From NCBI GenBank assembly GCA_016927755.1, contig JAFGLZ010000010.1, positions 1 through 64,000 on the forward strand: 64,000 bases of DNA. Direction: 5' to 3'. A program made the position numbers and the translations under genes. Below the pieces are notes generated by a model. The model was not told the origin of the DNA. It ran no database searches and saw only the letters and a program-made list of their open reading frames with translations. Source of the stretch: Phycisphaerae bacterium (GTDB taxonomy: Bacteria > Planctomycetota > Phycisphaerae > UBA1845 > JAFGLZ01). Shown in pieces: positions 52,391 through 61,490 of this stretch. How positions within the stretch are numbered: the stretch's first letter is position 1; the number at the start of each line of letters is the position of its first letter.

Positions 52391-53533
52391 ATGTTGCGAC
52401 ATTTCATCGGAGGGTGGATAGCACGTCTCGGATTCTCTGCGCTCAGTCTCGTGGTTTGGGCCGGGTCAACCGGCTGTGATGCACAGAACAACCCCGTCCT
52501 CGGGATACTCAACGGCGGACAGACCGTCGTCGCCGCCGCCATCGACGTGCCGGAGCTCGGCAACGAGTGGATCTCCGCGAGCCAGGTGGTCCTGCCCGAC
52601 AGCGGCGGCATCAGCATCTCCGCCAAGATCGACTCGGGCGAGGACGTCGACGTCTTCGATCTCGGCGCCGTCAGCCGCGGAGATCGCATCGTCATCGAGA
52701 CCAGTCAATCCTCCGGCCTAGATGCCGCCGCCGGACTCTTCGATGACAGGTCGATGCTGCTCATGGTCAACGACGATCGTAGCTACTCCCTCGGCATGTA
52801 CGACCCGTACATCAACCACGTCATCCGTGAGGATCTCACCAAGTGCTACGTGGTCGTCGCCGCCAGCCCCTATCAGCCGAGCACCGGTAGCTACACCCTC
52901 ACGATTAGGCGCACCCGCAACGCCACCGTCCCGGCCCCCCAGGGCCAAGCCGTCCTCCTCGATTTCGACGGCGCTTCCGGCGTCCAGATCGGCAGCCGGA
53001 CGCCCATCAACGTGCCGGCCTTCAACGCCGCCAACATCAGCTCGAAATATGCCGGACAGACCGACGAAATCATCGACAGGATCGAGCAGATGGTCTACGA
53101 GGACTACGAGGACTACGACATCGACATCTACAGCACCGCCAACGGCGACAACCCCTCCGGCGAAGTCACCCGCGTCTTCTTCGGAACCTACGACGCCGAC
53201 CTCCTCGGACTCGCCGACACCGTCGATCCGTACAACACCCGACCTACCGAGGAATGTATCATCTTCACCGACACCTTCCGGCTCTTCATGCCGCTCAATC
53301 CCTCGGCCGAGCAGATGGCCATCGCGCTGGCCAACGTGGCCACGCACGAGCTGGGCCACCTGCTGGGCCTGAACCATACGAAAGACACCACGGAGATCAT
53401 GGACATCTCCGCCTCCGCGCAGGAGCTCCTGGTCGACCAGACGTTCCACAACGCTCCGCTGGAAGACGGAATCTTCCCCGTCGGCTGGCAGGACCCACAC
53501 ATGCTGCTCATGCAGGCGCTGGGCGCCAGATAG
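52391..53533 (+). CDS. lipoprotein zinc metalloprotease (matrixin-like)
   Basis: A 380-residue exported protein. The N-terminus has a hydrophobic run (LGFSALSLVVWAGSTGC) ending in a lipobox-like STGC, so it is probably a lipoprotein. The middle (residues 40-190) is a beta-rich pre-peptidase-type domain with DVFDLGAVSRGDRI. The C-terminal zinc site is HELGHLLGLNH (His319, Glu320, His323, His329), the HExxHxxGxxH metzincin motif, followed by EIMD with a possible Met-turn. The substrate is unknown. It probably acts at the cell surface. A perfect terminator follows. Confidence 0.8.
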   Translation: MLRHFIGGWIARLGFSALSLVVWAGSTGCDAQNNPVLGILNGGQTVVAAAIDVPELGNEWISASQVVLPDSGGISISAKIDSGEDVDVFDLGAVSRGDRIVIETSQSSGLDAAAGLFDDRSMLLMVNDDRSYSLGMYDPYINHVIREDLTKCYVVVAASPYQPSTGSYTLTIRRTRNATVPAPQGQAVLLDFDGASGVQIGSRTPINVPAFNAANISSKYAGQTDEIIDRIEQMVYEDYEDYDIDIYSTANGDNPSGEVTRVFFGTYDADLLGLADTVDPYNTRPTEECIIFTDTFRLFMPLNPSAEQMAIALANVATHELGHLLGLNHTKDTTEIMDISASAQELLVDQTFHNAPLEDGIFPVGWQDPHMLLMQALGAR

Positions 53534-53582
53534 CGCCATCCAGCGCCGCTGCCGATACGCCTTTCCCTGTCCTTTCGGTGGC

Positions 53583-53617
53583 AACATGCCCGCCCTCGTG
53601 GCGGGCATGTTCATTTT
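53583..53617 (+). terminator. strong rho-independent terminator after the metalloprotease
   Basis: AACATGCCCGCC (53583-53594) pairs base for base with GGCGGGCATGTT (53600-53611) across a 5-base loop and is followed by CATTTTC. It separates the metalloprotease from the leuS leader. Confidence 0.85.
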
Positions 53618-53660
53618 CCCGCCCCGACCGCGCCCCTGATCCCCGACCCGATTTTGTGTC

Positions 53661-53696
53661 TTGACGCGCGGGCCCCTGGCCGATATGTAATATAAT
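53661..53696 (+). promoter_or_regulatory. promoter of the leuS leader transcript
   Basis: TTGACG (53661-53666) with TATGTA after 17 bases, and a perfect TATAAT at 53691-53696. The first pairing puts the transcript start near 53696, just before the leader ribosome-binding site GAGGAG (53701-53706). Confidence 0.6.
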
Positions 53697-53717
53697 GTTC
53701 GAGGAGCCTGAGCACTC

Positions 53718-53807
53718 ATGACGGGCATTCGGTATCATGTCGGCGATTGTGACCTGGGCCTACGGCTCGGCCTGCTGCTGGCATTGCGCACTGCCCCGAG
53801 TGCGTAG
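53718..53807 (+). CDS. leucine-rich leader peptide of leuS
   Basis: A 29-codon frame with ATG, TAG stop and GAGGAG eleven bases upstream. Residues 13-23 read LGLRLGLLLAL: seven leucines in eleven residues, using CTG, CTA, CTC and TTG. CTA is unusual in this GC-rich genome. The peptide itself is unlikely to have a function; its translation speed senses charged leucyl-tRNA. The stop codon lies inside the antiterminator strand (53801-53810), where a finishing ribosome would block it. This is the layout of amino-acid biosynthetic leaders such as leuL and trpL, but here the downstream gene is the leucyl-tRNA synthetase. Confidence 0.8.
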   Translation: MTGIRYHVGDCDLGLRLGLLLALRTAPSA

Positions 53808-53862
53808 GGCTCCGAGACGACCCTGAAGAATCAGGACACCGGAAACCAAAGGGCCCTACGCA
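53784..53862 (+). promoter_or_regulatory. protector hairpin and antiterminator of the leuS attenuator
   Basis: Protector: CGCACT (53787-53792) pairs with AGTGCG (53799-53804), extendable by wobble pairs to 53784-53807. Antiterminator: TGCGTAGGGC (53801-53810) pairs perfectly with GCCCTACGCA (53853-53862). The two structures share bases, and the antiterminator removes the left arm of the terminator. A ribosome stalled at the leucine codons would cover the protector's left arm and leave the antiterminator strand free. Confidence 0.75.
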
Positions 53863-53886
53863 ACGATGCGAGGGCCCTTCTTCTTT
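53849..53886 (+). terminator. attenuator terminator before leuS
   Basis: AAGGGCCCT (53849-53857) pairs with AGGGCCCTT (53871-53879), and CGCA (53859-53862) with TGCG (53867-53870), leaving one bulged A. CTTCTTT follows (53880-53886). It stands about 145 bases upstream of leuS and is mutually exclusive with the antiterminator. Confidence 0.8.
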
Positions 53887-53900
53887 ACAGGAAGATCGCG

Positions 53901-53996
53901 ATGATTCGCCGCCCGGGAATAACTCGACTGTTACTGCCAAGGGCCGACCTGTGCGGATGCACGGGGCCGGCCCGGTTGCCCAACCTGAGTAGCTGA
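53901..53996 (+). CDS. second small upstream frame before leuS
   Basis: A 31-codon frame with ATG and GGAAG six bases before it, ending TGA 34 bases before leuS. It contains TRLLLPRADL encoded with CTG TTA CTG; TTA is very rare in this genome. It has six leucines in all. It could be a second leucine-sensing or translational-coupling frame, or chance. No T-tailed terminator follows it. Confidence 0.4.
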   Translation: MIRRPGITRLLLPRADLCGCTGPARLPNLSS

Positions 53997-54030
53997 CTGA
54001 ACGCCACACTCTTAGCAAGGCGAGACCCCA

Positions 54031-57000
54031 ATGAGCGCAGACCGAGCCAGCGGAGCCTACACCTTCGCCCAGATCGAGGCCAAGTGGCAGGACTACTGGG
54101 CCCGCCACAAGACCTTCAAGACCCTAGGCCCGGGCGACGACGGCTTCGACGCCGACAAGCCCAAGTACTACGTCCTCGACATGTTCCCATACCCCAGCGG
54201 CGCGGGTCTGCACGTCGGGCACCCCGAGGGATACACCGCGACCGACATCGTCGCTCGCTACAAGCGCATGAAGGGATTCAACGTCCTCCACCCGATGGCC
54301 TGGGACAGCTTCGGCCTGCCCGCCGAGCAGTACGCCATCGAGCACGGCGTCCATCCCGCCGTCACCACGCAGCAGAACATCGACAACATCCGCCGTCAGA
54401 TCAAGGCGCTCGGCTTCAGCTATGACTGGGATCGAGAGTTCGCCACCTCCGACGTCCGCTACTACAAGTGGACGCAGTGGATCTTCCTCCAGATGTTCAA
54501 CGCCTGGTACGACGACGCCGAGGACCGGGCTCGCCCCATCGCCGAGCTCGTCGCCGAGCTCGCCGACGGCAAGCGCCTCGTCACCCCCTCCGGCGACGTC
54601 GTTCTCAACCCGAGCCCCGACGGGTCGAACCTCGACGCCATCACCGGCGGTCCCGTCGGCCTGACCAACTTCAACGAGCTCTCCACGGAGGCACGGCAGG
54701 ACGTCATCGACAACCAACGCCTCGCCTACGAAGCCGAGGTCCCCGTCAACTGGTGCCCCGCCCTCGGGACCGTCCTCGCCAACGAGGAAGTCACCAACGA
54801 GGGGCTCAGCGACCGCGGCAACCACCCCGTCTTTCGCCGACCGCTCAGGCAGTGGATGCTCCGTATCACCAAGTACGCGGAGCGCCTCATGGCCGACCTC
54901 GACACCGTCGATTGGCCCGAGCCCATCAGACTCATGCAGCGAAACTGGATCGGACGCAGCGAAGGCGCCGACGTCGACTTCCCCCTCGCCCAGGACGCCG
55001 CCGCCGCCGCGCGCCGCGCCGGCCTCACCGACGTCATCCGAATCTTCACCACACGCCCCGACACCCTCTTCGGTGCAACCTACATGGTCCTCGCGCCCGA
55101 GCACGCGCTCGTCGACGTCATCACCACCCCCGAGCAGCAGTCAAGCGTGCGCGACTACTGCGACCAGGCCGCTCGAAAAAGCGACTTGGCCCGAACCGAC
55201 CTCGCCAAGGCCAAAACCGGAGTCTTCACCGGCGCCTACGCACTCAACCCCGTCTTCCCGGAGGACGATCCGAAAGCGCGAATCCCCATCTGGGTCGCCG
55301 ACTACGTCCTCATGACCTACGGCACCGGCGCCATCATGGCCGTCCCCGCGCACGACCAGCGCGACTACGAGTTCGCCGAGGCCTTCGACCTGCCCATCAC
55401 CGACGTCGTCTACCCCCGAAAGGTCCAGGCCATCCGCCACTTCGTCGACCACTGCGGAAAGCTCCCGCACGTCGAGCAGAACTGGCAAGAGCAGCTCGCC
55501 GACCTCGTCCTCGAGGTCGCCGCCAATCCCGATGGAGACCTCATCGAGCAGTTCGACGCCATGGTCAAGTGGACGAGCGATTGGCTGCCGTCCGCCCTCC
55601 CCAACGACGCCGCCCAGGCCAGATTGTCGAGCCTCTTGGGCCAGTCACTGACCGAGGAGATGATCACCGCCGTCAACAAGAGAAAACACGACCAGGTCAG
55701 GGACCGATGGCGCGAGGCCTTCGCGGGCGCCCTGGACCGATGGCAGGCCGACAGCCCGGAGACGCTCCGCGAGCGAGTCATCACCGGCCGCTTCTACAAG
55801 GCCTTCGGCGCCGCCTACGAGGGCAACGGAACGGCCGTCAACTCCGGTCCCTTCGACGGGCTCCCGACCGCCGAATTCAAGAACAGGATGACCGAGTGGC
55901 TCGAGGAGCAAGGCGCCGGCAAGTCCGCCGTCAACTACAAGCTCCGCGACTGGATCTTCTCCCGGCAGAAGTACTGGGGCGAGCCCTTCCCCGTTCTCCA
56001 TGACGACCAGGGCAACGCCTTCGCCGTCAACGACGCCGATCTGCCCGTCCCCCTCCCCGAGATTGACGACTACAAGCCCACCCCCGTGGCCGACGGCAGC
56101 GCCGCGCTCCCAGAGCCCCCGCTCGGCCGGGCCAAGGATTGGGTCAACGTCGAGATCGACGGAAAGCGATTCCGGAGAAACCTCAACACCATGCCCCAGT
56201 GGGCCGGGAGCTGCTGGTACTTCATCCGCTACGTCGACGCCCTCAACGCCGGCCAGATGGTCGACCCAGAGAAAGAGGCCTACTGGATGCCCGTCGACCT
56301 CTACGTCGGTGGCGCCGAGCACGCCGTCCTGCACCTGCTCTACTCGCGGTTCTGGCACAAGTTCCTCTACGACATCGGCGCCGTCTCGACCCCCGAGCCG
56401 TTCGCCAAGCTCTTCAACCAGGGAATGATCCGCAGCTTCGCCTATCGAGACCAGCGCGGCATCTGCGTCGGCTACGACCAGATCGACTTCCGAGAGGATG
56501 GCGCATACCACAAGGACACCGGCGAGAAGCTCACCGAGTCGATCGAGAAGATGAGCAAGAGCCTCAGGAACGTGATCAACCCAGACGATCAGGTCGCCGA
56601 GTACGGCGCCGACACCTTCCGCCTCTACGAAATGTACATGGGCCCCCTCGAAGCCACCAAGCCCTGGAACACCCGCGATGTCCCCGGCGTCCATCGGTTC
56701 CTCCACCGCGTCTGGCGGCTCGTCGTCGACCCCGACACCGGCGCCCTCGCATCGGCCGTCCAGGACGTCACCCCCGACGAGGAAGCCCTGCGCATCCTCC
56801 ATCAGACGATCAAGAAGGTCGGTCAGGACATCGAGCGACTGCGCTTCAACACCGCCATCGCACAGATGATCGTCTTCGCCAACGAAATGACAGGACGCGA
56901 GGTCCGTCCCAAGAGAGTCCTCGCCGAGTTCGTCAAGCTGCTGTCGCCCTTCTCGCCCCACGTCGCCGAGGAGCTATGGCAGCGATTGCGCGGCCAGGAA

Positions 57001-57261
57001 TGGACCGATTCGATCACGTATGAAGCCTGGCCCGAGTACGATCCCGATCTGGCCCGAGACGCCGAGATCGAAATCGCCGTCCAGATCGGTAAGAAGATCC
57101 GAGACCGCTTCGTCGCCCCGGCCGACATGACCGACGAGGAGGTCCAGGAGCGAGCGCTGTCCCACGACGCGGTCAAGCTGGCCATCGCCGGCAAGAAGAT
57201 TCAGACCATCCGCGTCGTCAGTAGCCCGAAAGGCAAGCTCATCAACATCGTCGCGACGTAA
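54031..57261 (+). CDS. leuS: leucyl-tRNA synthetase
   Basis: Class Ia synthetase charging tRNA-Leu (1076 residues). The HIGH motif is HVGH (61-64) in [20 protein letters not shown], and KMSKS is at 840-844. The CP1 editing domain has [13 protein letters not shown] and [21 protein letters not shown] with the conserved Asp. It is about 200 residues longer than Escherichia coli LeuRS. One insert lies before [18 protein letters not shown], and a large helical insert lies within or after the editing domain ([20 protein letters not shown] onward). The Cys-type zinc module near the HIGH domain is replaced by [19 protein letters not shown] lies before the ATG. Confidence 0.96.
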   Translation: MSADRASGAYTFAQIEAKWQDYWARHKTFKTLGPGDDGFDADKPKYYVLDMFPYPSGAGLHVGHPEGYTATDIVARYKRMKGFNVLHPMAWDSFGLPAEQYAIEHGVHPAVTTQQNIDNIRRQIKALGFSYDWDREFATSDVRYYKWTQWIFLQMFNAWYDDAEDRARPIAELVAELADGKRLVTPSGDVVLNPSPDGSNLDAITGGPVGLTNFNELSTEARQDVIDNQRLAYEAEVPVNWCPALGTVLANEEVTNEGLSDRGNHPVFRRPLRQWMLRITKYAERLMADLDTVDWPEPIRLMQRNWIGRSEGADVDFPLAQDAAAAARRAGLTDVIRIFTTRPDTLFGATYMVLAPEHALVDVITTPEQQSSVRDYCDQAARKSDLARTDLAKAKTGVFTGAYALNPVFPEDDPKARIPIWVADYVLMTYGTGAIMAVPAHDQRDYEFAEAFDLPITDVVYPRKVQAIRHFVDHCGKLPHVEQNWQEQLADLVLEVAANPDGDLIEQFDAMVKWTSDWLPSALPNDAAQARLSSLLGQSLTEEMITAVNKRKHDQVRDRWREAFAGALDRWQADSPETLRERVITGRFYKAFGAAYEGNGTAVNSGPFDGLPTAEFKNRMTEWLEEQGAGKSAVNYKLRDWIFSRQKYWGEPFPVLHDDQGNAFAVNDADLPVPLPEIDDYKPTPVADGSAALPEPPLGRAKDWVNVEIDGKRFRRNLNTMPQWAGSCWYFIRYVDALNAGQMVDPEKEAYWMPVDLYVGGAEHAVLHLLYSRFWHKFLYDIGAVSTPEPFAKLFNQGMIRSFAYRDQRGICVGYDQIDFREDGAYHKDTGEKLTESIEKMSKSLRNVINPDDQVAEYGADTFRLYEMYMGPLEATKPWNTRDVPGVHRFLHRVWRLVVDPDTGALASAVQDVTPDEEALRILHQTIKKVGQDIERLRFNTAIAQMIVFANEMTGREVRPKRVLAEFVKLLSPFSPHVAEELWQRLRGQEWTDSITYEAWPEYDPDLARDAEIEIAVQIGKKIRDRFVAPADMTDEEVQERALSHDAVKLAIAGKKIQTIRVVSSPKGKLINIVAT

Positions 57262-57324
57262 CATGTCGCGGTCGGTAAGCACGGGCAGCATCGGCAGAAC
57301 GACGGATCCCGCGAGAGACAGGAC

Positions 57325-58224
57325 ATGCCCATCGACGACAGCCCCGTCGAGCAACCCACCCCGCCGATTCGCACCCCCTGGCTCGGCCACCTCCTGTCGA
57401 TCGTGATCGCCATCGCCGCGACCGTCTACCTCTCGCTCTTCTGGGCCCAGATCCACCCATGGTTGCCCCGCTGGGCACAACGGGAACTCCTGCAGTCGCG
57501 CGTCTGGCTCACAAAGCACACGATCCACCTGACCCAAGTCGTCACCGGATGGACCCCCACCGGCCGATGGATCTGGGCCACCGTCGGCGTCGCCATGGCA
57601 CTCATCATCCCCTGGATCTTCATGACCCTCATCGGCCGCGGCCGCCCACGAGACCTCGGCATCCGTCTCCCCAATCGCGTCGGCTGGCGCCTGACCCTGG
57701 CCGCATACCTGCTCTCGCTACCCCTCCTTGCGGCCATGGCCGCCTCCCCCGACACCCGCGCCTACTACCAGCGAGAGGTCTTCGCCCTGCCCTTCTGGAC
57801 GGTCTTCGGCCCCTACCTCGCCGTCCTGATCGCCGAGCACTTCTTTTTCCACGGCGTCCTGCTCGCCCTCCTCCGCCCCACCAGGCGTTGGCCCGTCGTC
57901 CCGACTCCCGCGCCCCTGGAAGGCTCCCTCGCCAAGAAGGCCCTCCGATGGATCGGACTGGCCCAGCCCACCGAAGCCGCGCGCGGAACCGATCGCATCG
58001 CCCGATGGATCGGACTGCCCGACGCCTGTCTCCTGGCGATGCTGTTGCAGTCGATCCTCTTCGGCCTCGTGCACATCGGAAAATCCAACGTCGAGCTCGC
58101 CATGTCCTTCCCGGGCGGCCTCGCCCTCGCCTACGTCGCCTACCGATGCAATAGCTGGCTCGTCCCCATGTTCCTCCACGCCGCCACCGGCATCACCGTC
58201 CTCGCCCTCATCCGCATCTTCTAA
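57325..58224 (+). CDS. CPBP (Abi) family membrane protein with degenerate active site
   Basis: A 299-residue integral membrane protein with about six hydrophobic segments. The CPBP/Abi intramembrane-protease motif 1, normally EExxxR, appears as AEHFFFHG (Ala170, Glu171, His176), so the first Glu and the Arg are changed. Motif 2 is retained as FGLVHIG, and the final His as MFLHAATG. A hydrophilic insert of about 50 residues (VVPTPAPLEGSLAKKALRW) splits motifs 1 and 2. Proteolytic activity is doubtful. It begins 63 bases after leuS on the same strand and may be cotranscribed. Confidence 0.72.
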   Translation: MPIDDSPVEQPTPPIRTPWLGHLLSIVIAIAATVYLSLFWAQIHPWLPRWAQRELLQSRVWLTKHTIHLTQVVTGWTPTGRWIWATVGVAMALIIPWIFMTLIGRGRPRDLGIRLPNRVGWRLTLAAYLLSLPLLAAMAASPDTRAYYQREVFALPFWTVFGPYLAVLIAEHFFFHGVLLALLRPTRRWPVVPTPAPLEGSLAKKALRWIGLAQPTEAARGTDRIARWIGLPDACLLAMLLQSILFGLVHIGKSNVELAMSFPGGLALAYVAYRCNSWLVPMFLHAATGITVLALIRIF

Positions 58225-58300
58225 TAGGGGACAGTCACCTATTTCTACTGCTTTCTTGCCTCCTTAGCCGTCATGAATCGGTGACTGTGACTGTTCCCTA
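58225..58300 (+). repeat. REP-like palindrome with GACAGTCACC arms
   Basis: TAGGGGACAGTCACC (58225-58239) faces GGTGACTGTGACTGTTCCCTA (58280-58300). GACAGTCACC/GGTGACTGT pair exactly, and a second register TAGGGGACAGTC/GACTGTTCCCTA pairs with one wobble. It begins at the stop of the CPBP gene. The arms resemble REP elements mobilised by IS200/IS605-type RAYT transposases; no transposase is in the window. Confidence 0.6.
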
Positions 58301-58447
58301 CTGCTATCGTCTGCATGATTCGCGCCGCGCGCCAGTAGAGATTGTGCGCTGAAGGGCCCTAGATCGACGACAGCACCATTCGTGCCTGACCCCTTTGCCA
58401 TCCCCGAAACGCCATTCGCCTTGCCGTACGCGCCACCGCCCGCCACA

Positions 58448-59545
58448 ATGATGCCCATGAAACCCAAACGCCACGCACGAACCGCCGGATCGATCCTCTG
58501 TCTCCTGGCACTTGCCCTCTCGAGCTGTCGCGATCGAGCCGAGAGCGGCGACAAGATCCTCCTCAGGCTGAGCCACATCACCGCGCCCGACTCCTCTTGG
58601 GACCGCGGCGCCAGTAGGTTCGCCGAACTCGTCGACAAGGCCTCGGACGGCAAGATCGTCGTCAAGGTCTTCTCCGGCGGCCGCCTCGCCCTCGGCAACC
58701 AGGAGACCGAGCTCCAAATGCTCCGTGACGGCTCCATCGACATGACTCTCGACTCCCCCATCATCCTCGCGCTCTATCTCGACAAGCGATTCGACGCATT
58801 CAGCCTGCCCTGGCTCTTCCACGATCATCCTCAGGCGATGGCCGTCTGCGACGGGCCCTTCGGAAGGCAGGCCCTCGGCTGGCTCGAAAAGCACGGCATC
58901 GTCGGGCTCGCCTGGGGCGTCAACGGCTTCCGGCAGTTGACCAACTCCAGACGCCCCGTCCTGACACCCGCCGACATGAACGGCTTGAAGGTCCGAGTGG
59001 CCGGCAGCGACATCTTCCTCGAAACGTTCCGTCACCTCGGCGCCCAACCGCTGACGATGAACTTCGGCGAGCTCCTCACCGCCCTCGAACAAGGCGTCGT
59101 CGACGCCCAGGAGAACCCCCTCAGCATCATCGAATCGAGCCGCCTCTACGAATGTCAGAAGCACGTCACCCTCTGGGACTACACCTACGACCCCATCATC
59201 CTGACCATAAACGCCAAACGATGGCAGTCGCTGTCCGCCGACCGGCAGGCCACCATCAGACAGTGCGCAAAGCAGGCGATGGACTACCAGCGAAAGCTCG
59301 TCATCGAGGATGACCGCGCCATCCCGGACAGGCTCACCAAGCAAGGCATGACCGTCACTCGCCTGACCCCCGCCCAGCGCGAGGCCTTCGAGGCCAAGAC
59401 GCAAGGCGTCTACACGGCCTTCCGCCCAAGGATCGGACCGGCCGTCGTCGACCAGATCGTCCAAGCGGCCAAGGCAGCCACATCCGCCGGAACCAAGACG
59501 TCAACCGCCCCAACCAAACCCCAAGCCGTTTCCGGAAAGGAATAG
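58448..59545 (+). CDS. dctP: TRAP transporter solute-binding protein DctP
   Basis: Periplasmic binding protein of a TRAP importer (365 residues). A lipoprotein signal ends in LALSSC (Cys27), so it is probably membrane-tethered. The DctP fold is shown by LLRLSHITAPDSSWDRGASRFAELV, the ligand-clamping Arg region GLKVRVAGSDIFLETFRHLGAQP and ALEQGVVDAQENPLSII, whose QENP matches the family. TRAP systems of this class move C4-dicarboxylates, sialic acid or other acidic sugars; a uronate or similar would suit the sugar genes nearby, but this is a guess. Three close ATGs are possible starts. Confidence 0.9.
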   Translation: MMPMKPKRHARTAGSILCLLALALSSCRDRAESGDKILLRLSHITAPDSSWDRGASRFAELVDKASDGKIVVKVFSGGRLALGNQETELQMLRDGSIDMTLDSPIILALYLDKRFDAFSLPWLFHDHPQAMAVCDGPFGRQALGWLEKHGIVGLAWGVNGFRQLTNSRRPVLTPADMNGLKVRVAGSDIFLETFRHLGAQPLTMNFGELLTALEQGVVDAQENPLSIIESSRLYECQKHVTLWDYTYDPIILTINAKRWQSLSADRQATIRQCAKQAMDYQRKLVIEDDRAIPDRLTKQGMTVTRLTPAQREAFEAKTQGVYTAFRPRIGPAVVDQIVQAAKAATSAGTKTSTAPTKPQAVSGKE

Positions 59546-59572
59546 GGCAGTGCATGAAGCAGGAATCGTGAA

Positions 59573-59614
59573 GGGGTGGCCCATCGCTTCAGCGGTGGGG
59601 AACTCGAATTCGGA
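59573..59614 (+). repeat. dispersed GGGTGGCCC-TTCAG repeat, copy 1
   Basis: Reads GGGGTGGCCCATCGCTTCAG then CGGTGGGGAACTCGAATTC. The arm CGC-TTCA-GCG is a small hairpin. It lies between dctP and dctQ, ending ten bases before the dctQ ATG. It closely matches copy 2 downstream of dctM. Confidence 0.65.
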
Positions 59615-59623
59615 CACGAAACC

Positions 59624-60169
59624 ATGACCGACCCGACAGAACGCGCAAGCTGGCCCGAGCGAATCATCCGCCTCACCACCGCCGTCGCCCTCGCAGCCAT
59701 GGTCGTGCTCATCTGCGGACTGGTCGCCCTCAGAGAAGTCCAACTCGGCCGGATCTGGCCCGCCGCCGGCGACCTCCAGAAGCGCGTCTTGACCCGATAC
59801 ACCTATGTCTCGCAGCTCCTGCCCGTCGTCCTCTGCTGGATGACCTTCCTCGGCGCCGTCCTGGCCGATCGGCGAGGCGAGCACATGGGCAATGACGTCT
59901 TCGTCAGCCGCCTCCCCAACCGACCTCGTCGGCTGATCCGACTCTCCGGACGCTTCCTCTGGGTGGCCTTCTTCGCCGTCCTGGCCGTCCTCGGCATCGC
60001 CCAGGTCGCGCAGGGCGAGTCCCTGGGAGCCCTCCGCGCCATCGGGCTGCCCGCATGGGTCTCGCAGCTCGGACTGCCTCTGGGAGCGGGTCTCCTGGCG
60101 ATCATGGCCGCGCGGTCGTTGCTGGCCGAAATCCGAAAACCTCCCCGCGAGAACGGAGGGCCGGCGTGA
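59624..60169 (+). CDS. dctQ: TRAP transporter small permease DctQ
   Basis: A 181-residue membrane protein with four hydrophobic segments (LTTAVALAAMVVLICGLVAL, YVSQLLPVVLCWMTFLGAVLA, FLWVAFFAVLAVLGIAQVA, LPLGAGLLAIMAA), the layout of DctQ. RRGEHMGNDVFVSRLP in the central loop is the family-typical R-x-GEH-x-x-x-D. The start chosen gives the family length; an upstream in-frame GTG would lie in the repeat. The stop overlaps the dctM start as GTGA. Confidence 0.88.
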   Translation: MTDPTERASWPERIIRLTTAVALAAMVVLICGLVALREVQLGRIWPAAGDLQKRVLTRYTYVSQLLPVVLCWMTFLGAVLADRRGEHMGNDVFVSRLPNRPRRLIRLSGRFLWVAFFAVLAVLGIAQVAQGESLGALRAIGLPAWVSQLGLPLGAGLLAIMAARSLLAEIRKPPRENGGPA

Positions 60170-61455
60170 CTAACGGGCCCGTGGCGGCATTGCTGTTCGC
60201 ATCCTTCGCCGTGCTCCTGGCGCTCGGCGTCCCGATCGCCCTGGCACTTGGCGCTTCCGCCCTCCTGACCATTGTCTGTTTCGATCCCGACCACCTCAGG
60301 GTCGTGCCCCAAACCCTCCTCGCCGCGACCCAGGTCTGGGACCTCCTGGCAATCCCCCTCTTCGTCCTCGCCGGAAACATCATGGCCCGCAGCGCCATGG
60401 CTCGCCGACTCATCGACCTGGCCGAATGCTTCACCGGACCCCTCCCCGGCGGCGTCGGGCAAGCGCTGATCCTGGCCAGCATCTTCCTCGCCGGCATCAG
60501 CGGCTCGGGCCCCGCCGACGTGGCCGTCCTCGGCACCCTCGCCGTCGGTCCGATGGTCAAGCGCGGCTATCCCCAGGGCACCGCCGCCGCACTGGCCGCC
60601 ATCTGCGGAGGAATCGGCATCGTCGTCCCCCCCAGCATCGCCCTGATCATCTACGGCATCGTCGCCGGCGCCTCCATCCCCAAGCTCTTCCTGGCCGGCG
60701 TGATCCCCGGCCTCTTCCTCGGCGGCGTCCTGATGGTCACCCTGGCCCTCAAGACGCGCCACCGGATCGCTCGCGCCCCCTTCGTCGGCTGGCGCCAAAC
60801 CGGAGCCTGCTTCATCCGAGCCTTCTGGGGGCTCCTCTTCCCCCTGATCATCCTCGGCGGAATCTACGGCAGCATCTTCACGCCGACCGAGTCCGCCGCG
60901 GTCGCCGTCCTCTACGCCGCGTTGGTCAGCCGCCTCGTATACCGCGACCTCGACTGGGCCGGCCTCTACCGCGCCCTCGTCGATTCCGTCTCGGTCACCG
61001 CCGTCGTCATGCTCATCGTCGCCTGTGCCAGGCTCTTCTCCCGTGTCCTCGACGACCAGTTCATCGCCGACGACCTGGCCCGGATGCTGACCGACGCTAC
61101 CCAGAACCGTCTTCTCCTCCTCCTCCTGGTCAACGCCGCCCTGCTGATCGCCGGCTGCTTCATGGACGCCATCAGCATCTTCTACATCTTCGTGCCCATC
61201 GTCGCCCCCGTGCTGCACGCCGCCGGCGTCGACCTCGTCCATCTCGGCGTGATCATGACCGTCAACCTCGCCATCGGCCAGGTAACCCCACCCGTGGGCG
61301 TGAACCTCTACGTCGCCGCAAGCGTCACCGGCTGCGACATCCGCCGCATCAGCCGCGAAACCCTCCCCTTCATGATCGCGGGCATCCTCGCCCTGATCGT
61401 CATCACCTACTGCCCCTGGCTCAGCCTAGCCCTCCCCTCCCTCATGCACCCCTAG
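60166..61455 (+). CDS. dctM: TRAP transporter large permease DctM
   Basis: A 429-residue transport subunit with about 12 hydrophobic segments. Family landmarks: FVLAGNIMARSAMARRLIDLAE, ASIFLAGISGSGPADVAVLGTL, GIGIVVPPSIALIIYGIVAGASIPKLFLAGVIPG and QVTPPVGVNLYVAASV. GTG is the start, overlapping the dctQ stop, with GGAGGG upstream. Together with dctP and dctQ it is a full TRAP system. It moves an organic anion with sodium. Confidence 0.92.
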   Translation: MTNGPVAALLFASFAVLLALGVPIALALGASALLTIVCFDPDHLRVVPQTLLAATQVWDLLAIPLFVLAGNIMARSAMARRLIDLAECFTGPLPGGVGQALILASIFLAGISGSGPADVAVLGTLAVGPMVKRGYPQGTAAALAAICGGIGIVVPPSIALIIYGIVAGASIPKLFLAGVIPGLFLGGVLMVTLALKTRHRIARAPFVGWRQTGACFIRAFWGLLFPLIILGGIYGSIFTPTESAAVAVLYAALVSRLVYRDLDWAGLYRALVDSVSVTAVVMLIVACARLFSRVLDDQFIADDLARMLTDATQNRLLLLLLVNAALLIAGCFMDAISIFYIFVPIVAPVLHAAGVDLVHLGVIMTVNLAIGQVTPPVGVNLYVAASVTGCDIRRISRETLPFMIAGILALIVITYCPWLSLALPSLMHP

Positions 61456-61490
61456 CGGCTTCTGGAAACGCCTGACCAGACAACGCAGTT

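Noticed and set aside
53697..54030. T-box riboswitch before leuS
   Set aside because: I looked for the conserved T-box bulge sequence and specifier layout and did not find them; the leader-peptide structures explain the region better.
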